A stretch of 64,000 nucleotides of DNA from positions 62,001-126,000 of the forward strand of contig NZ_CP019445.1 in NCBI RefSeq assembly GCF_001975225.1, read 5' to 3'. This document shows positions 37,614 through 48,523 of this stretch, in pieces; position 1 is the stretch's first letter; each line of letters opens with the position of its first letter. Origin of the DNA: Kosakonia cowanii JCM 10956 = DSM 18146 (GTDB lineage Bacteria > Pseudomonadota > Gammaproteobacteria > Enterobacterales > Enterobacteriaceae). Below the pieces are notes generated by a model. That model worked only from the letters and a program-made list of their open reading frames with translations, was not told the origin of the DNA and ran no database searches. A program made the translations under genes and the position numbers.

Positions 37614-39050
37614 TCATTGCGTTGATTTTTCCGGCGCGACAAGCGGTAGCTCAATACGGAAACAGACATCGTCCTTGCTGTCCGTCACCAGATGCAGTTC
37701 ACCCTGCATTCTGCGGATACAGTCTCTGGCGATGCTCAACCCCAGCCCGCTGCCTTTCACCGCGCCTTTGCGTTGGTGGCTTCCCTGAAAGAAGGGCTCA
37801 AAAATCATCTCGCGCTCCGCCTCTGGGATTGGGGTGCCGGTATTCGCTACGTCAATGCGCAACCGTGCGCCGGTACTATAACTGTGGAGACGAATGGTAC
37901 CGGATTCAGCCCCATAGTGCACCGCGTTGGAGTAAAGATTATCCAGCACGCTCATCAGCAGCATCGGCTCTGCCTGGCAGGTCGTCGCATCGAGCGCGAT
38001 TTCGGTATGCATCATTTTAGCTCGCGCTGGCAGGCTGTGCGCGGAGAGCACCATCTCCACCAGCGGTGCCAGCTCCACCGCTTCCAGCTCGACGGAGCCA
38101 CCGGCCAGCTTGCGGTTGTAATCAAGCAGTTGCTCAATCAATTTTTGCAGGTTACGGCTGCTGGCATCGAGGATCTCAACCACCTCTTTCTGCTCCGGCG
38201 AAAGCGGCCCGACCACCTGGTCAGCAAGCAGTTCGGTCCCTTCACGCATGCTGGCAAGCGGCGTTTTCAGCTCATGGGAGATATGGCGTAAAAATTGGTG
38301 GCGCTGCGACTCAAGCCACGCCAGCCGTTCGCTCAGCCAGATAATACGCTCGCCGACGTAGCGCAGCTCGCGTGGGCCGCTAAACACCACGCTTTGCGCC
38401 AGTGGCCGCCCCTCCCCCAGCCGGTTAATCATCCGCTCAATGCCTTTAACCGGGCCGATAATCATGCGGGTAAAGAGCAGCATCAGCGCCAGGCTGACTA
38501 AAAAGAGCACCAGCGCCTGCCAGCCGAAGAACTGACCGCGCTCGGCGATCTCCAGCTGGAGCTGCTGCCCGCGCGAGAAGACCACGGCGCGGGTCGACTG
38601 CACCATCTCCGTATTCGCCGCCGCAAACGCCTCCAGCTGCGCAGAGGCGGCAGGTGAGGGGCCGCTGTTGGCGCACTGCAACTGGGCGAGATCGTTCAGA
38701 TCCTGGCGCAGCGCCTGGTAGAGTCGGTCATCGGGTAAAACACCGGCATGGGCCTCCAGCATCTCGCTGTAGCGCTTGCGCTGATTCTGGTAGACCCGCT
38801 CAAGGGTAGCGTCATCCAGCACGCAGTACTGGCGGTAGCTGCGCTCCATCTCCAGCGCGGCGTTGGTCATCGCTTCACTGCGGCGGGCGTCAATCAGCGT
38901 CGTGCGGTTGGTCAGCAGTGCCTGGGCACTGAGCGCATTGAGGCTCTGCCAGGCTTGCCAGGCTAACACCAGCAGCGGCAGTAAAATAAGCAGGAACGCC
39001 ATCATAACCAGTTGGCGTAAGGAGCGGGGAAAAGCGGGCCAGCGTTTCAA
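37614..39050 (-). CDS. glrK: GlrK (QseE), sensor histidine kinase
   Basis: Inner-membrane kinase that phosphorylates GlrR in response to envelope or membrane cues. The 478-aa protein has transmembrane helices at 13-32 and 178-195 enclosing a periplasmic domain, a HAMP region, the phosphorylated His259 in RHISHELKTPL and a HATPase domain with N (LDNLYSNAVHYG) and G (GSGLGLSIARDC) boxes. It is the first gene of glrK-qseG-glrR and lies just downstream of glmY. Confidence 0.96.
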   Translation of the reverse strand: MKRWPAFPRSLRQLVMMAFLLILLPLLVLAWQAWQSLNALSAQALLTNRTTLIDARRSEAMTNAALEMERSYRQYCVLDDATLERVYQNQRKRYSEMLEAHAGVLPDDRLYQALRQDLNDLAQLQCANSGPSPAASAQLEAFAAANTEMVQSTRAVVFSRGQQLQLEIAERGQFFGWQALVLFLVSLALMLLFTRMIIGPVKGIERMINRLGEGRPLAQSVVFSGPRELRYVGERIIWLSERLAWLESQRHQFLRHISHELKTPLASMREGTELLADQVVGPLSPEQKEVVEILDASSRNLQKLIEQLLDYNRKLAGGSVELEAVELAPLVEMVLSAHSLPARAKMMHTEIALDATTCQAEPMLLMSVLDNLYSNAVHYGAESGTIRLHSYSTGARLRIDVANTGTPIPEAEREMIFEPFFQGSHQRKGAVKGSGLGLSIARDCIRRMQGELHLVTDSKDDVCFRIELPLVAPEKSTQ

Positions 39051-39110
39051 GGCGGTACTCTCGCAGGATAAGGTACAGAGATGCTAGCTGAGTGACGGGG
39101 TAAAGAACAA

Positions 39111-39294
39111 CAAAGCCGGGCAAAAGCCCGGCTTTGTTATGTAATTAGGCGGTGCCTAACTCGACGTTTCGCCCGAGGTCTGATAAAGCTACGCAATTAT
39201 CAGCAGGTGGACGGCAGGCACCTTTAAGTGCGTCATTCGAAGGTTTATGTAGCGCGTCCCGAAGGGGCTGACATAAGAGGGTGAATGAGCCACT
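39111..39294 (-). ncRNA. glmY: GlmY small RNA
   Basis: GlmY binds the adaptor RapZ and so protects the related sRNA GlmZ, which activates glmS and thus glucosamine-6-phosphate synthesis. The minus-strand transcript from +1 at about 39294 begins AGTGGCTCATTCACC and contains the hairpin region TCAGCCCCTTCGGGACGCG, as in E. coli. It ends with a perfect 10-bp terminator stem (39112-39135, AAAGCCGGGC with GCCCGGCTTT). The 184-nt length equals that of E. coli GlmY. It sits directly upstream of glrK, the kinase gene that controls it. Confidence 0.95.
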
Positions 39295-39304
39295 GGCTAT
39301 AATT

Positions 39305-39322
39305 ATGCACGTATTATGCCAA
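39305..39322 (-). promoter_or_regulatory. Sigma-54 promoter of glmY, overlapping a sigma-70 -10
   Basis: On the minus strand TTGGCATAATACGTGCAT contains the invariant GG and GC separated by ten bases (GG at 39320-39319, GC at 39308-39307). The GC lies 13 bases upstream of the +1 of glmY. The AT-rich TTATA between it and +1 can serve as a sigma-70 -10, and overlapping promoters of both kinds are known for E. coli glmY. Confidence 0.9.
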
Positions 39323-39339
39323 GTTGCCACGCATTATTT

Positions 39340-39352
39340 TAATGCATTGATT
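39340..39352 (-). promoter_or_regulatory. IHF site between glmY promoter and GlrR sites
   Basis: On the minus strand AATCAATGCATTA matches the IHF consensus (WATCAANNNNTTR) at every position. It lies between the sigma-54 promoter and the upstream activator sites, where IHF would bend DNA to bring GlrR to the polymerase. Confidence 0.8.
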
Positions 39353-39409
39353 ATCATCATATTTATTATTATTTTCGGCTTTTGTGAAGTGCGCAACATT
39401 TCATCGCTC

Positions 39410-39523
39410 TGTCGCTATTTAGCAACACTCCATCAGCCCATAAATTATCACCATTAAAATCAAACAGATAAATGTCTCCTTTTAGAGACAGTGATAATCC
39501 TCTGATGTCGGGAAAAGCCGACA
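39410..39523. promoter_or_regulatory. Three GlrR activator sites upstream of glmY
   Basis: Two exact TGTC-N10-GACA sites lie at 39473-39490 and 39506-39523, and a third with one mismatch (TGTC-N10-AACA) at 39410-39427. This is the known GlrR motif. They are 100-230 bp upstream of the glmY start, the usual distance for sigma-54 activators. Centre-to-centre distances are 63 and 33 bp, that is about six and three helical turns, so all lie on one face of the helix. Confidence 0.88.
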
Positions 39524-39539
39524 CTTTTAGCGCCTGATC

Positions 39540-39574
39540 AAAAAAGCCCCCTTCCCGGTTAAGGAAGAGGGCCT
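39540..39574 (-). terminator. Rho-independent terminator of purL
   Basis: On the minus strand GCCCTCTTCC pairs with GGAAGGGGGC (one mismatch, seven-base loop) and is followed by TTTTTT. It starts 19 bp after the purL stop and ends before the distal GlrR site. Confidence 0.92.
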
Positions 39575-39593
39575 GTTTTACTGCTTTACGAGC

Positions 39594-42500
39594 TTAGCCG
39601 AGCTGCTTGCGCGCGTTGCGGAAGATACGCATCCACGGGCTGTCTTCGCCCCAGTTTTCCGGGTGCCAGGAGTTGGCAACGGTACGGAAAACACGCTCCG
39701 GGTGCGGCATCATAATGGTGACGCGCCCGCTTTCGCTGGTCACCGCGGTGATACCGTTCGGCGAGCCGTTCGGGTTCGCCGGGTAGTGCTCGGTCACGCT
39801 GCCGCTGTTATCGACATAGCGCAGCGCCACCAGCCCTTTGCTTTCGAGCTGTGCCAGATGGGCGGCGTCACGCACTTCGACACGCCCTTCACCGTGCGAT
39901 ACGGCGATAGGCATATGCGACCCGACCATGCCATTGAGCAGCAGTGACGGGCTTTGCGTTACTTCCACCAGGCTGAAACGCGCCTCGAAGCGATCGGAGT
40001 GGTTACGCACAAAACGCGGCCACAGTTCGCTGCCCGGAATCAGCTCACGCAGGTTCGACATCATCTGGCAGCCGTTACAGACACCCAGCGCCAGGGTTTG
40101 CGGACGGTGGAAAAAGGTTTCAAACTCGTCGCGTACGCGCTCATTAAAGAGGATCGATTTCGCCCAGCCTTCGCCCGCGCCCAGCACGTCGCCATAAGAG
40201 AAGCCGCCGCAGGCGACCAGCGCGTGGACATTATCCAGCCCGCTGCGCCCGGCCAGCAGATCGCTCATGTGGACATCAACTGCGTCAAACCCGGCGCGGT
40301 GGAACGCCGCCGCCATCTCAACGTGGGAGTTGACGCCCTGCTCACGCAGCACGGCCACTTTCGGCCGCGCGCCGGTGGCAATAAACGGTGCCGCGATATC
40401 GTCATTGATATCAAACGTCAGTTTGACGTTGAGGCCCGGATCGTTGTCGTTGGCTTTCGCCTCGTGCTCCTGATCCGCGCACTCCGGGTTATCGCGCAGG
40501 CGCTGCATCTGCCAGGTGGTTTCCGCCCACCACATACGCAGCGTGGTGCGGCTTTCACTGAACACCGGCTGACCGTCCGCTTCAATCACAAAGCGATCGC
40601 CTTCGACCGCACGGCCAAGATAGTGCACAACATCGCTTAAACCGTAGGCCGCCAGCACGCTCTCAACCGCCTCGCGGTCGGCTGCGCGCACCTGAATCAC
40701 CGCGCCCAGCTCTTCATTAAACAGCGACGCCAGACGATCGTTGCCCAGCGCGGCGATATCGACATTCACGCCGCAGTGGCCGGTAAAGGCCATCTCTGCC
40801 AGCGTCACCAGCAGGCCGCCGTCGGAGCGGTCGTGGTAGGCCAGCAGTTTTCTCTCTGCCACCAGCGCCTGAATCGCGTCGTAGAAGCCTTTCAGCTGCT
40901 CGACGTTACGCACATCCGCAGGTTTGTCGCCCAGCTGGCGGTAAACCTGCGCCAGCGCCGTTGCGCCGAGCGCGTTGCTGCCCTTGCCGAGATCGATTAA
41001 CAGCAGGGCGTTGTCGTCGGTTGAAAGCTGCGGCGTCACGGTGTGGCGCACATCTTCAACGCGGGCAAAGGCGGTGATCACCAGCGACAGCGGCGACGTC
41101 ATTTCGCGCTGCTCGCTCCCCTCCTGCCAGCGGGTCTTCATCGACATCGAGTCTTTACCCACCGGAATAGTCAGACCGAGCGCCGGACAGAGCTCTTCGC
41201 CCACCGCTTTCACCGCCGCATAGAGACCAGCGTCTTCACCCGGGTGACCAGCTGCGGCCATCCAGTTGGCGGAGAGTTTGATGCGTTTGATATCGCCGAT
41301 ATGCGTCGCCGCGATGTTAGTCAGCGCTTCGCCGACTGCCAGCCGCGCCGAGGCGGCAAAGTCGAGCAGCGCGACCGGCGCGCGTTCGCCGAGCGCCATC
41401 GCTTCGCCGTAGTAGCTATCCAGGCTGGCGGTGGTGACCGCGCAGTTGGCAACCGGGATCTGCCACGGACCAACCATCTGGTCACGCGCCACCATGCCGG
41501 TAACCGTACGGTCGCCGATGGTGACAAGGAAGGTTTTCTCCGCCACGGTCGGCAGGTGCAGCACGCGGTTTACCGCGTCAGCCACGGTAATACCGTGAGT
41601 GTTGAAGCTGTCGCCGGTCGCCTGGCGCGTCGCCACATCGCGCGTCATCTTCGGCGTCTTGCCAAGCAGCACATCCAGCGGCATATCGATTGGCTGGTTG
41701 TCGAAGTGGCTGTCGTTCAGCGTTAAGTGCTGCTCTTCGGTCGCGTCGCCAATCACCGCATAAGGCGCGCGCTCGCGGCGGCAGAGTTCGTCGAACAGCG
41801 GCAGTTGATCCGCCGCCACCGCCAGCACGTAACGCTCCTGGGATTCGTTACACCAGATCTCCAGCGGGCTCATGCCCGGTTCGTCGCTCAGAATATCGCG
41901 CAGCTCGAAACGGCCGCCGCGACCGCCATCGCTCACCAGCTCCGGCATGGCGTTTGAGAGACCGCCCGCGCCGACATCGTGAATAAAGAGGATCGGGTTG
42001 GCTTCGCCCAGCTGCCAGCAGCGGTCAATCACCTCCTGGCAACGACGCTCCATCTCCGGGTTATCGCGCTGCACCGAGGCGAAGTCGAGATCGGCATCGG
42101 ACTGACCGGATGCCATTGACGAGGCCGCGCCGCCGCCCAGACCGATATTCATTGCCGGGCCGCCGAGCACGATCAGCTTGGCACCAACCACGATCTCGCC
42201 TTTCTGCACATGATCTTCACGGATGTTGCCGATCCCGCCTGCCAGCATGATCGGCTTGTGGTAGCCGCGCAGCTCTTCGCCGTTGTGGCTGTTGACCTTC
42301 TCTTCATAGGTACGGAAGTAGCCATTCAGCGCCGGACGGCCAAATTCGTTGTTGAATGCCGCGCCGCCCAGCGGGCCGTCGGTCATGATATCGAGCGCGG
42401 TAACGATGCGCTCCGGCTTGCCGAAATCCTCTTCCCACGGCTGCTCAAAGCCGGGAATACGCAGGTTGGAGACGGAGAAGCCGACCAGGCCCGCTTTCGG

Positions 42501-43481
42501 CTTCGCGCCGCGCCCGGTCGCGCCCTCATCGCGGATCTCGCCGCCGGAGCCGGTTGCCGCGCCCGGCCACGGTGAAATGGCGGTCGGGTGGTTGTGCGTC
42601 TCCACCTTCATCAAAATATGGGTCGGCTCCTGGTGGAAATCGTAGCGACCTTCAGCGCGATCGGCGTAGAAACGACCAACCGCGGAACCTTCCATCACTG
42701 CCGCGTTATCTTTGTAGGCAGAGAGCACAAAGTCCGGCGTCTTCTCGAAGGTGTTTTTAATCATTTTGAACAGCGACTTCGGCTGCGGCTGCCCGTCAAT
42801 CACCCAGTCGGCGTTGAAGATTTTGTGACGGCAGTGCTCCGAGTTCGCCTGGGCGAACATATAGAGTTCGATATCGTTCGGGTTGCGCCCCAGGCGCGTA
42901 AAGGCATCGTGCAGGTAATCGATCTCATCTTCCGCCAGCGCCAGCCCGAGACGCAGGTTGGCATCGATCAGCGCCTGACGGCCTTCGCCCAGCAGATCCA
43001 CGCTCTGTACCGGCGCGGGCTGGTGGTGTTCAAACAGGCGCGCGGCGTCCGCTTCAGCGTTAAATACGCTCTCCATCATGCGGTCATGCAGCTGCGCAGC
43101 CACCTCTTGCCACTGGGCGTCGGTCAGGCTGGCGGCTTCAACGTAGTACGCCACGCCGCGCTCAAGGCGGTTGATCTTTTCCAGACCGCAGTTGTGGGCG
43201 ATGTCGGTAGCTTTGGATGACCAGGGAGAGATGGTGCCGGGACGAGGAGTGACGAGCAGTAATTTTCCGGTTGGGGTGTGGCTGCTAAGGCTTGGGCCAT
43301 ATTTCAGCAGGCGCTGGAGCCGGGCGTACTCTTCTTCGGTGAGCGCCGCGTTGAGGTCGGCAAAGTGAGTATATTCGGCATAAATATTGCTCACCGGCAG
43401 GTTGGTGGCCTGAAACCGCGCCAGCAGTTTGTTAATACGGAATGCGGACAGGGCAGGCGAACCACGCAGAATTTCCATCAT
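39594..43481 (-). CDS. purL: Phosphoribosylformylglycinamidine synthase
   Basis: Catalyses step four of purine synthesis, FGAR to FGAM, using glutamine. The 1295-aa protein from ATG 43481 ([12 protein letters not shown]) equals the E. coli length; the 23-codon upstream extension is not conserved. It has the N-terminal PurS-like domain, two FGAM-synthase/ATP domains ([29 protein letters not shown]) and the C-terminal glutaminase domain with nucleophile Cys in [12 protein letters not shown] PurR box lies 91 bp upstream. Confidence 0.98.
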   Translation of the reverse strand: MMEILRGSPALSAFRINKLLARFQATNLPVSNIYAEYTHFADLNAALTEEEYARLQRLLKYGPSLSSHTPTGKLLLVTPRPGTISPWSSKATDIAHNCGLEKINRLERGVAYYVEAASLTDAQWQEVAAQLHDRMMESVFNAEADAARLFEHHQPAPVQSVDLLGEGRQALIDANLRLGLALAEDEIDYLHDAFTRLGRNPNDIELYMFAQANSEHCRHKIFNADWVIDGQPQPKSLFKMIKNTFEKTPDFVLSAYKDNAAVMEGSAVGRFYADRAEGRYDFHQEPTHILMKVETHNHPTAISPWPGAATGSGGEIRDEGATGRGAKPKAGLVGFSVSNLRIPGFEQPWEEDFGKPERIVTALDIMTDGPLGGAAFNNEFGRPALNGYFRTYEEKVNSHNGEELRGYHKPIMLAGGIGNIREDHVQKGEIVVGAKLIVLGGPAMNIGLGGGAASSMASGQSDADLDFASVQRDNPEMERRCQEVIDRCWQLGEANPILFIHDVGAGGLSNAMPELVSDGGRGGRFELRDILSDEPGMSPLEIWCNESQERYVLAVAADQLPLFDELCRRERAPYAVIGDATEEQHLTLNDSHFDNQPIDMPLDVLLGKTPKMTRDVATRQATGDSFNTHGITVADAVNRVLHLPTVAEKTFLVTIGDRTVTGMVARDQMVGPWQIPVANCAVTTASLDSYYGEAMALGERAPVALLDFAASARLAVGEALTNIAATHIGDIKRIKLSANWMAAAGHPGEDAGLYAAVKAVGEELCPALGLTIPVGKDSMSMKTRWQEGSEQREMTSPLSLVITAFARVEDVRHTVTPQLSTDDNALLLIDLGKGSNALGATALAQVYRQLGDKPADVRNVEQLKGFYDAIQALVAERKLLAYHDRSDGGLLVTLAEMAFTGHCGVNVDIAALGNDRLASLFNEELGAVIQVRAADREAVESVLAAYGLSDVVHYLGRAVEGDRFVIEADGQPVFSESRTTLRMWWAETTWQMQRLRDNPECADQEHEAKANDNDPGLNVKLTFDINDDIAAPFIATGARPKVAVLREQGVNSHVEMAAAFHRAGFDAVDVHMSDLLAGRSGLDNVHALVACGGFSYGDVLGAGEGWAKSILFNERVRDEFETFFHRPQTLALGVCNGCQMMSNLRELIPGSELWPRFVRNHSDRFEARFSLVEVTQSPSLLLNGMVGSHMPIAVSHGEGRVEVRDAAHLAQLESKGLVALRYVDNSGSVTEHYPANPNGSPNGITAVTSESGRVTIMMPHPERVFRTVANSWHPENWGEDSPWMRIFRNARKQLG

Positions 43482-43571
43482 AAGTCTCTCGTCTTCGATT
43501 ACGAAGCGTCGGGGACGCTTAAAGTGTGCACCAGGGAAAACGGGCGTCATTATAGAGAATCCTGACGCGCG

Positions 43572-43587
43572 ACGAAACCGTTTGCGT
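43572..43587. promoter_or_regulatory. PurR box upstream of purL
   Basis: ACGAAACCGTTTGCGT fits the PurR pattern at all but one fixed position and is centred about 98 bp before the purL start, as in E. coli, where PurR represses purL. It lies in the 271-bp divergent purL-mltF region. Confidence 0.82.
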
Positions 43588-43752
43588 GGAAATAAAAAAC
43601 GGCGGCGATTTTTAGCAATAGCTGTGGCCGAATGCTGTAATTTGTTGCCAACTGCCGTTTAGTTACGCAGAATGCCGCTAAATCAGCAGCAATCCCCTTG
43701 CTGTGATTGCGAAAACCTTTTGAGGCAAAGTACGGCGCAGAGAATTAACTCC

Positions 43753-45303
43753 TTGAAAAGATTTCAGATTAATTATCTGCTCATCGGCATTGTCACCCTG
43801 CTGCTGGCAGCGGCGCTGTGGCCATCAGTCCCCTGGTTTGGCAAAGCCGATAACCGCATCGCGGCTATCCAGGCGCGCGGGGAGCTGCGCGTCAGTACCA
43901 TTTCGACGCCGCTTACTTTCACCTCTATCAACGGCAAAAATTACGGCCTCGATTACGAACTGGCGCAACAGTTTGCCGACTACCTCGGCGTGAAGCTTAA
44001 AATCACCGTGCGCCAGAACATCAGCCAGCTGTTTGACGACCTCGATCACGACAACGCCGATATGCTCGCCGCCGGGCTGGTCTATAACAATGAGCGCGTC
44101 AAAAGCTACCAGACCGGGCCGGTCTACTACTCCGTTTCTCAACAACTTGTCTATCGCGTCGGCAGCTATCGCCCACGTACGCTGGCGGAAGTGAATCAGA
44201 GCCAGTTGACCATTGCGCCTGGACATGTCGCGCTGGACGATCTGCGCGAGATAAAAGAGAAGAAGTACCCCAATCTCAGCTGGAAGGTGGATGAAAAACT
44301 CGGCACTACCTCCCTGCTTCAGCAAGTGGTCGACGGCAAACTGAGTTATACCGTCGCCGATTCGGTGGCGATCAGCCTCTTCCAGCGCGTTCACCCGGAG
44401 CTGGCGGTGGCGCTCGATATCTCTGATGAACAACCCGTCACCTGGTTTAGCAAGCGCGACGACGACAATACGCTCTCGGCGGCGATGCTCGATTTCTTCA
44501 ACACCATTAATGGCGAGGGGATCCTCGCGAGGCTCGAAGAGAAGTATCTCGGGCATGGCGATGGCTTTGATTATGTTGATACCCGCGCCTTTTTACGCGC
44601 CGTTGATAGCGTGCTGCCAGAGTTGCAGCCGCTGTTTGAGAAGTATGCGCAGCAGATCGACTGGAAGCTGTTAGCGGCAATTTCCTATCAGGAGTCCCAT
44701 TGGGACACGCAGGCCACCTCCCCGACGGGCGTGCGCGGGCTAATGATGTTGACCCGCAATACGGCGCAGAGCCTCGGGCTGAGCGACAGAACCGATGCCG
44801 AGCAGAGCATCAGCGGCGGCGCGCGCTACTTGCAGGATATGATGAGCAAAGTGCCGGATAGCGTGCCGCAGGATGAGAAGATCTGGTATGCGCTGGCGGC
44901 CTACAACATGGGTTATGCGCATATGCTTGATGCCCGTGCGCTGACGGTGAAGACCAAAGGCAATCCGGATAGCTGGGCCGATGTGAAACAGCGCCTGCCG
45001 CTGTTAAGCCAGAAGGCCTACTACAGCAAATTACGCTACGGCTATGCCCGCGGGTATCAGGCGTATGCCTACGTGGAAAATATCCGCAAATATGAGATTA
45101 GCCTGGTGGGTTATCTGCTGGAGAAAGAGAAGGCGCTCGCCACAACGCTCAAACTGGCGCAGAGCTACCCGGCGGTGTCGAGCGCCGAGCTTGATCAGCC
45201 TACCTATGGCGTCTTGCCCTTCAGCGCGCTGACCGTCGACGAGGCGTTTGGTCACCATTCGGTTTTACCGCAGGATACGCTGCAACTGAAAGTGAACCGC
45301 TGA
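43753..45303 (+). CDS. mltF: MltF, membrane-bound lytic transglycosylase F
   Basis: Cleaves peptidoglycan glycan strands with formation of 1,6-anhydromuramic acid, attached to the envelope. I chose TTG 43753 ([12 protein letters not shown]), giving 516 aa close to E. coli's 518. An ATG at 43672 adds 27 residues with no family resemblance before the membrane helix. Residues 8-26 form the membrane anchor or signal. A solute-binding (ABC-type) domain spans about 40-270, and the SLT domain follows with catalytic Glu in [19 protein letters not shown]. Confidence 0.93.
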   Translation: MKRFQINYLLIGIVTLLLAAALWPSVPWFGKADNRIAAIQARGELRVSTISTPLTFTSINGKNYGLDYELAQQFADYLGVKLKITVRQNISQLFDDLDHDNADMLAAGLVYNNERVKSYQTGPVYYSVSQQLVYRVGSYRPRTLAEVNQSQLTIAPGHVALDDLREIKEKKYPNLSWKVDEKLGTTSLLQQVVDGKLSYTVADSVAISLFQRVHPELAVALDISDEQPVTWFSKRDDDNTLSAAMLDFFNTINGEGILARLEEKYLGHGDGFDYVDTRAFLRAVDSVLPELQPLFEKYAQQIDWKLLAAISYQESHWDTQATSPTGVRGLMMLTRNTAQSLGLSDRTDAEQSISGGARYLQDMMSKVPDSVPQDEKIWYALAAYNMGYAHMLDARALTVKTKGNPDSWADVKQRLPLLSQKAYYSKLRYGYARGYQAYAYVENIRKYEISLVGYLLEKEKALATTLKLAQSYPAVSSAELDQPTYGVLPFSALTVDEAFGHHSVLPQDTLQLKVNR

Positions 45304-45310
45304 TTAAGTT

Positions 45311-46302
<992 letters not shown>

Positions 46303-46329
46303 TTATACACACCCCTAATACGTTCGACA

Positions 46330-46965
46330 CTACTCAAGCTGTTGCAGTTCGCCACGGCGCGTAACGCGCCAGCGGTGCTGGCAGAAGTAGAGCAACGGGT
46401 TGTCCTGTTTACTGTCGCTGTAGCCGCTGTAGAGACGCAGCGGCGTACCGATTTTGCGCTCTAATTGCGCGACTTTCTCATGCCCGAGGCAGCGCAGAGT
46501 CAGCACCCAACCGCCGTAGCCGCGGGTCATCTGGCTGGCGATGACATTGACGCGCGGCAGCCAGGGCGTGTCGAAATAGACCTGCTCAACCAGCGACTGC
46601 GGCGAGCCGGTGATGAGCCAGATATCCGCATCCGAGGCGGCCAGATAGTTGGTTAACCGCGTCTGCACCACCGGAAAGGCCGTGACGTGCCCGCGGAACC
46701 AGTCGGCGAATTTCTGCTGCAGGGCGTTGAGATGGCGCTCGCTGTGACCAAAGGTGCAGCCCCATAACAGCAGGCTCATCGGCCATCGCGCGGCGCGGCC
46801 CTTTATCAGCAGCCCGGCACCAATCACCGGTAACAGCGGCAGCACAAGCAGCGCATTGAGCGGATGATGTCGCAGCAGATAACGCAAAAAGGTGCCGAAC
46901 ATATCCTGCTGATGTAATGTTCCATCAAGGTCAAAAAATACAACGCGGCGTTCACTGGTAGCCAA
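46330..46965 (-). CDS. pgpC: Phosphatidylglycerophosphatase C
   Basis: Dephosphorylates phosphatidylglycerol phosphate at the inner membrane, one of three such enzymes in E. coli. The 211-aa HAD-family protein has the nucleophile motif FDLDGT (Asp12, Asp14), a hydrophobic membrane segment at about 36-54, the ITGSP motif near 117 and the late YSGYSDSKQDNPLL acidic motif. It lies next to tadA as in E. coli (yfhB). Confidence 0.93.
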   Translation of the reverse strand: MATSERRVVFFDLDGTLHQQDMFGTFLRYLLRHHPLNALLVLPLLPVIGAGLLIKGRAARWPMSLLLWGCTFGHSERHLNALQQKFADWFRGHVTAFPVVQTRLTNYLAASDADIWLITGSPQSLVEQVYFDTPWLPRVNVIASQMTRGYGGWVLTLRCLGHEKVAQLERKIGTPLRLYSGYSDSKQDNPLLYFCQHRWRVTRRGELQQLE

Positions 46966-47061
46966 AAGATATTCCTCTGTGGGTTAACGCTCCATCGCCG
47001 GGACGCTCCGTTTGGCGATTACACTACAACTAGCCTAACAGATAGATCCTCACTTTTCCGG

Positions 47062-47074
47062 TAACAGCCTGTTA
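47062..47074. promoter_or_regulatory. Inverted repeat upstream of the MFS gene
   Basis: TAACAG-C-CTGTTA, a symmetric 13-bp element, lies 58 bp before the MFS start in the 166-bp divergent gap to pgpC. It could be an operator; no regulator is encoded next to it except YfhH further on. Confidence 0.35.
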
Positions 47075-47131
47075 TCAATACCTGCAATAATACGCGCCAC
47101 ACGTTTTCTCCCCTACTTAATACAGGTGACA

Positions 47132-48388
47132 ATGACTCCAGCACCCCGCACAACGCCGCGACGCGCCTTACAGATCCCAGCCTTTCGCTACCTCTTTTCC
47201 GCCCGCCTGCTTACCGTGCTGGGCAACGGTATCGCGCCGATCGCGCTGGCTTTCGCGGTGCTCGATATTGGCGGCTCGGCGGCCGATCTTGGCCTTGTAG
47301 TGGCGGCACGCTCGCTGTTTAACGTCGCGTTTTTATTGATTGGCGGCGTGCTGGCGGATCGCTACTCCCGTAGCCGCGTGATGGTGCTCTCCTCTCTTGT
47401 CGCCGCCCTCTCACAGGGGGCGGTCGCCTGGCTGGTGCTTGATGGCTCAGCCAGCGTCATGTTGCTCGCCCTGCTTGGCACGCTGAATGGCGCGGCGGCG
47501 GGCATTGCCCTTCCCGCCTCCTCGGCGCTGGTACCGCAAACCGTGCCCGTTCACCTGCGCCGCGAAGCGAACGCACTGCTGCAGCTTGGGATTTACAGCG
47601 GGACGGTCATCGGTGCCTCGCTCGGCGGGATCCTGACCAGTGCGGTCGGCCCCGGCTGGGGGCTGGCCATTGATGCGCTCGGCTTTGCCGCCTCGGCACC
47701 GCTCTATTACGCGATTCGCGTCGGTACCATTAAGGCCGCAGAGGCGGCCAGCAATATCCTGCAGGATCTGCGCGACGGCTGGAAAGAGTTTGCCAGCCGT
47801 CCCTGGGTCTGGTCGGTGGTGGTGCAGTTCACCCTTATTAACGCCGCTTTCAGCGGAATTGTGATGGTGCTCGGCCCGGTGATTGCCGACAGCGCTTTTG
47901 GGCGAACCCAGTGGGGGCTGATTATCGCCGCGCAGAGTATAGGCCTGATTGTCGGCTCGTTCCTTGCGTTGCGCTGGCGGCCTAAACGCGATCTCTTTAT
48001 CGGCGTGGTGCTGATGGCGTTCTGCGCCGTGCCTACCTGGCTGCTCGGCCAGGCGGCACCGGCACACTGGCTGATGGCAGCATTCTTTTGCGCCGGGATC
48101 GTCTTCGGCCTTTTCGGCGTGGCGTGGGCGCAGTCGCTGCAAACGCACATCCCGGCGGAGAAGCTGGCGCGGGTCTACGCCTGGGATGCGATGGGATCGT
48201 TTATTGCCATTCCGGTGGGCGAACTGGCAGCCGGGCCGCTGGCGATGCATTTTGGCAGCGAAACGGTGTTAACCACCTCGGCGCTGGTGGTGATCCTCGC
48301 CTGTATTGGCGCGGGTCTGGTGCCCGCAATCCGCCGTCTTGAGAGCGCGCCACAGGTGAAAGCGAGTGGCTCTGGCCTCTCCAGTTGA
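47132..48388 (+). CDS. MFS transporter, drug-efflux type
   Basis: A 418-aa, 12-helix inner-membrane permease from ATG 47132 (AGGTGAC upstream; an in-frame GTG two codons earlier is less likely). It resembles the DHA3/EntS-like branch: FRYLFSARLLTVLGNGIAPIALAF at the start, the loop 2-3 motif GGVLADRYSRSRVMV, and SLQTHIPAEKLARVYAWDAMGS in the second half. Substrate unknown; macrolide, siderophore or sugar export are all possible for the branch. It is inserted between pgpC and yfhH, which are neighbours in E. coli. Confidence 0.82.
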   Translation: MTPAPRTTPRRALQIPAFRYLFSARLLTVLGNGIAPIALAFAVLDIGGSAADLGLVVAARSLFNVAFLLIGGVLADRYSRSRVMVLSSLVAALSQGAVAWLVLDGSASVMLLALLGTLNGAAAGIALPASSALVPQTVPVHLRREANALLQLGIYSGTVIGASLGGILTSAVGPGWGLAIDALGFAASAPLYYAIRVGTIKAAEAASNILQDLRDGWKEFASRPWVWSVVVQFTLINAAFSGIVMVLGPVIADSAFGRTQWGLIIAAQSIGLIVGSFLALRWRPKRDLFIGVVLMAFCAVPTWLLGQAAPAHWLMAAFFCAGIVFGLFGVAWAQSLQTHIPAEKLARVYAWDAMGSFIAIPVGELAAGPLAMHFGSETVLTTSALVVILACIGAGLVPAIRRLESAPQVKASGSGLSS

Positions 48389-48427
48389 TCGCTATCAAAC
48401 CCCGCACGGAGAAACTTTGTGCTGCCA

Positions 48428-48477
48428 GAATTTTTAATTCATAATCACCGCCCATGGATGGAATAGTTAATTCATCC
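48428..48477. promoter_or_regulatory. Symmetric and direct repeats upstream of yfhH
   Basis: GAATT-TTT-AATTC (48428-48440) is a perfect inverted repeat, and a longer imperfect one with GGATG and CATCC ends spans 48456-48477. Both contain TTAATTCAT in the same orientation (48434-48442 and 48467-48475), exactly 33 bp or three helical turns apart. This is a plausible autoregulatory operator of the RpiR-type protein encoded 46 bp downstream. Confidence 0.5.
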
Positions 48478-48523
48478 GCGTAATACACCAGGCAGTGAGT
48501 TACGTGAACACCCCGGAGATCGT

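Noticed and set aside
43672..43752. ATG 43672 as the start of mltF
   Set aside because: The extra 27 residues contain no family sequence and would push the membrane anchor inward. TTG 43753 matches the E. coli N-terminus.
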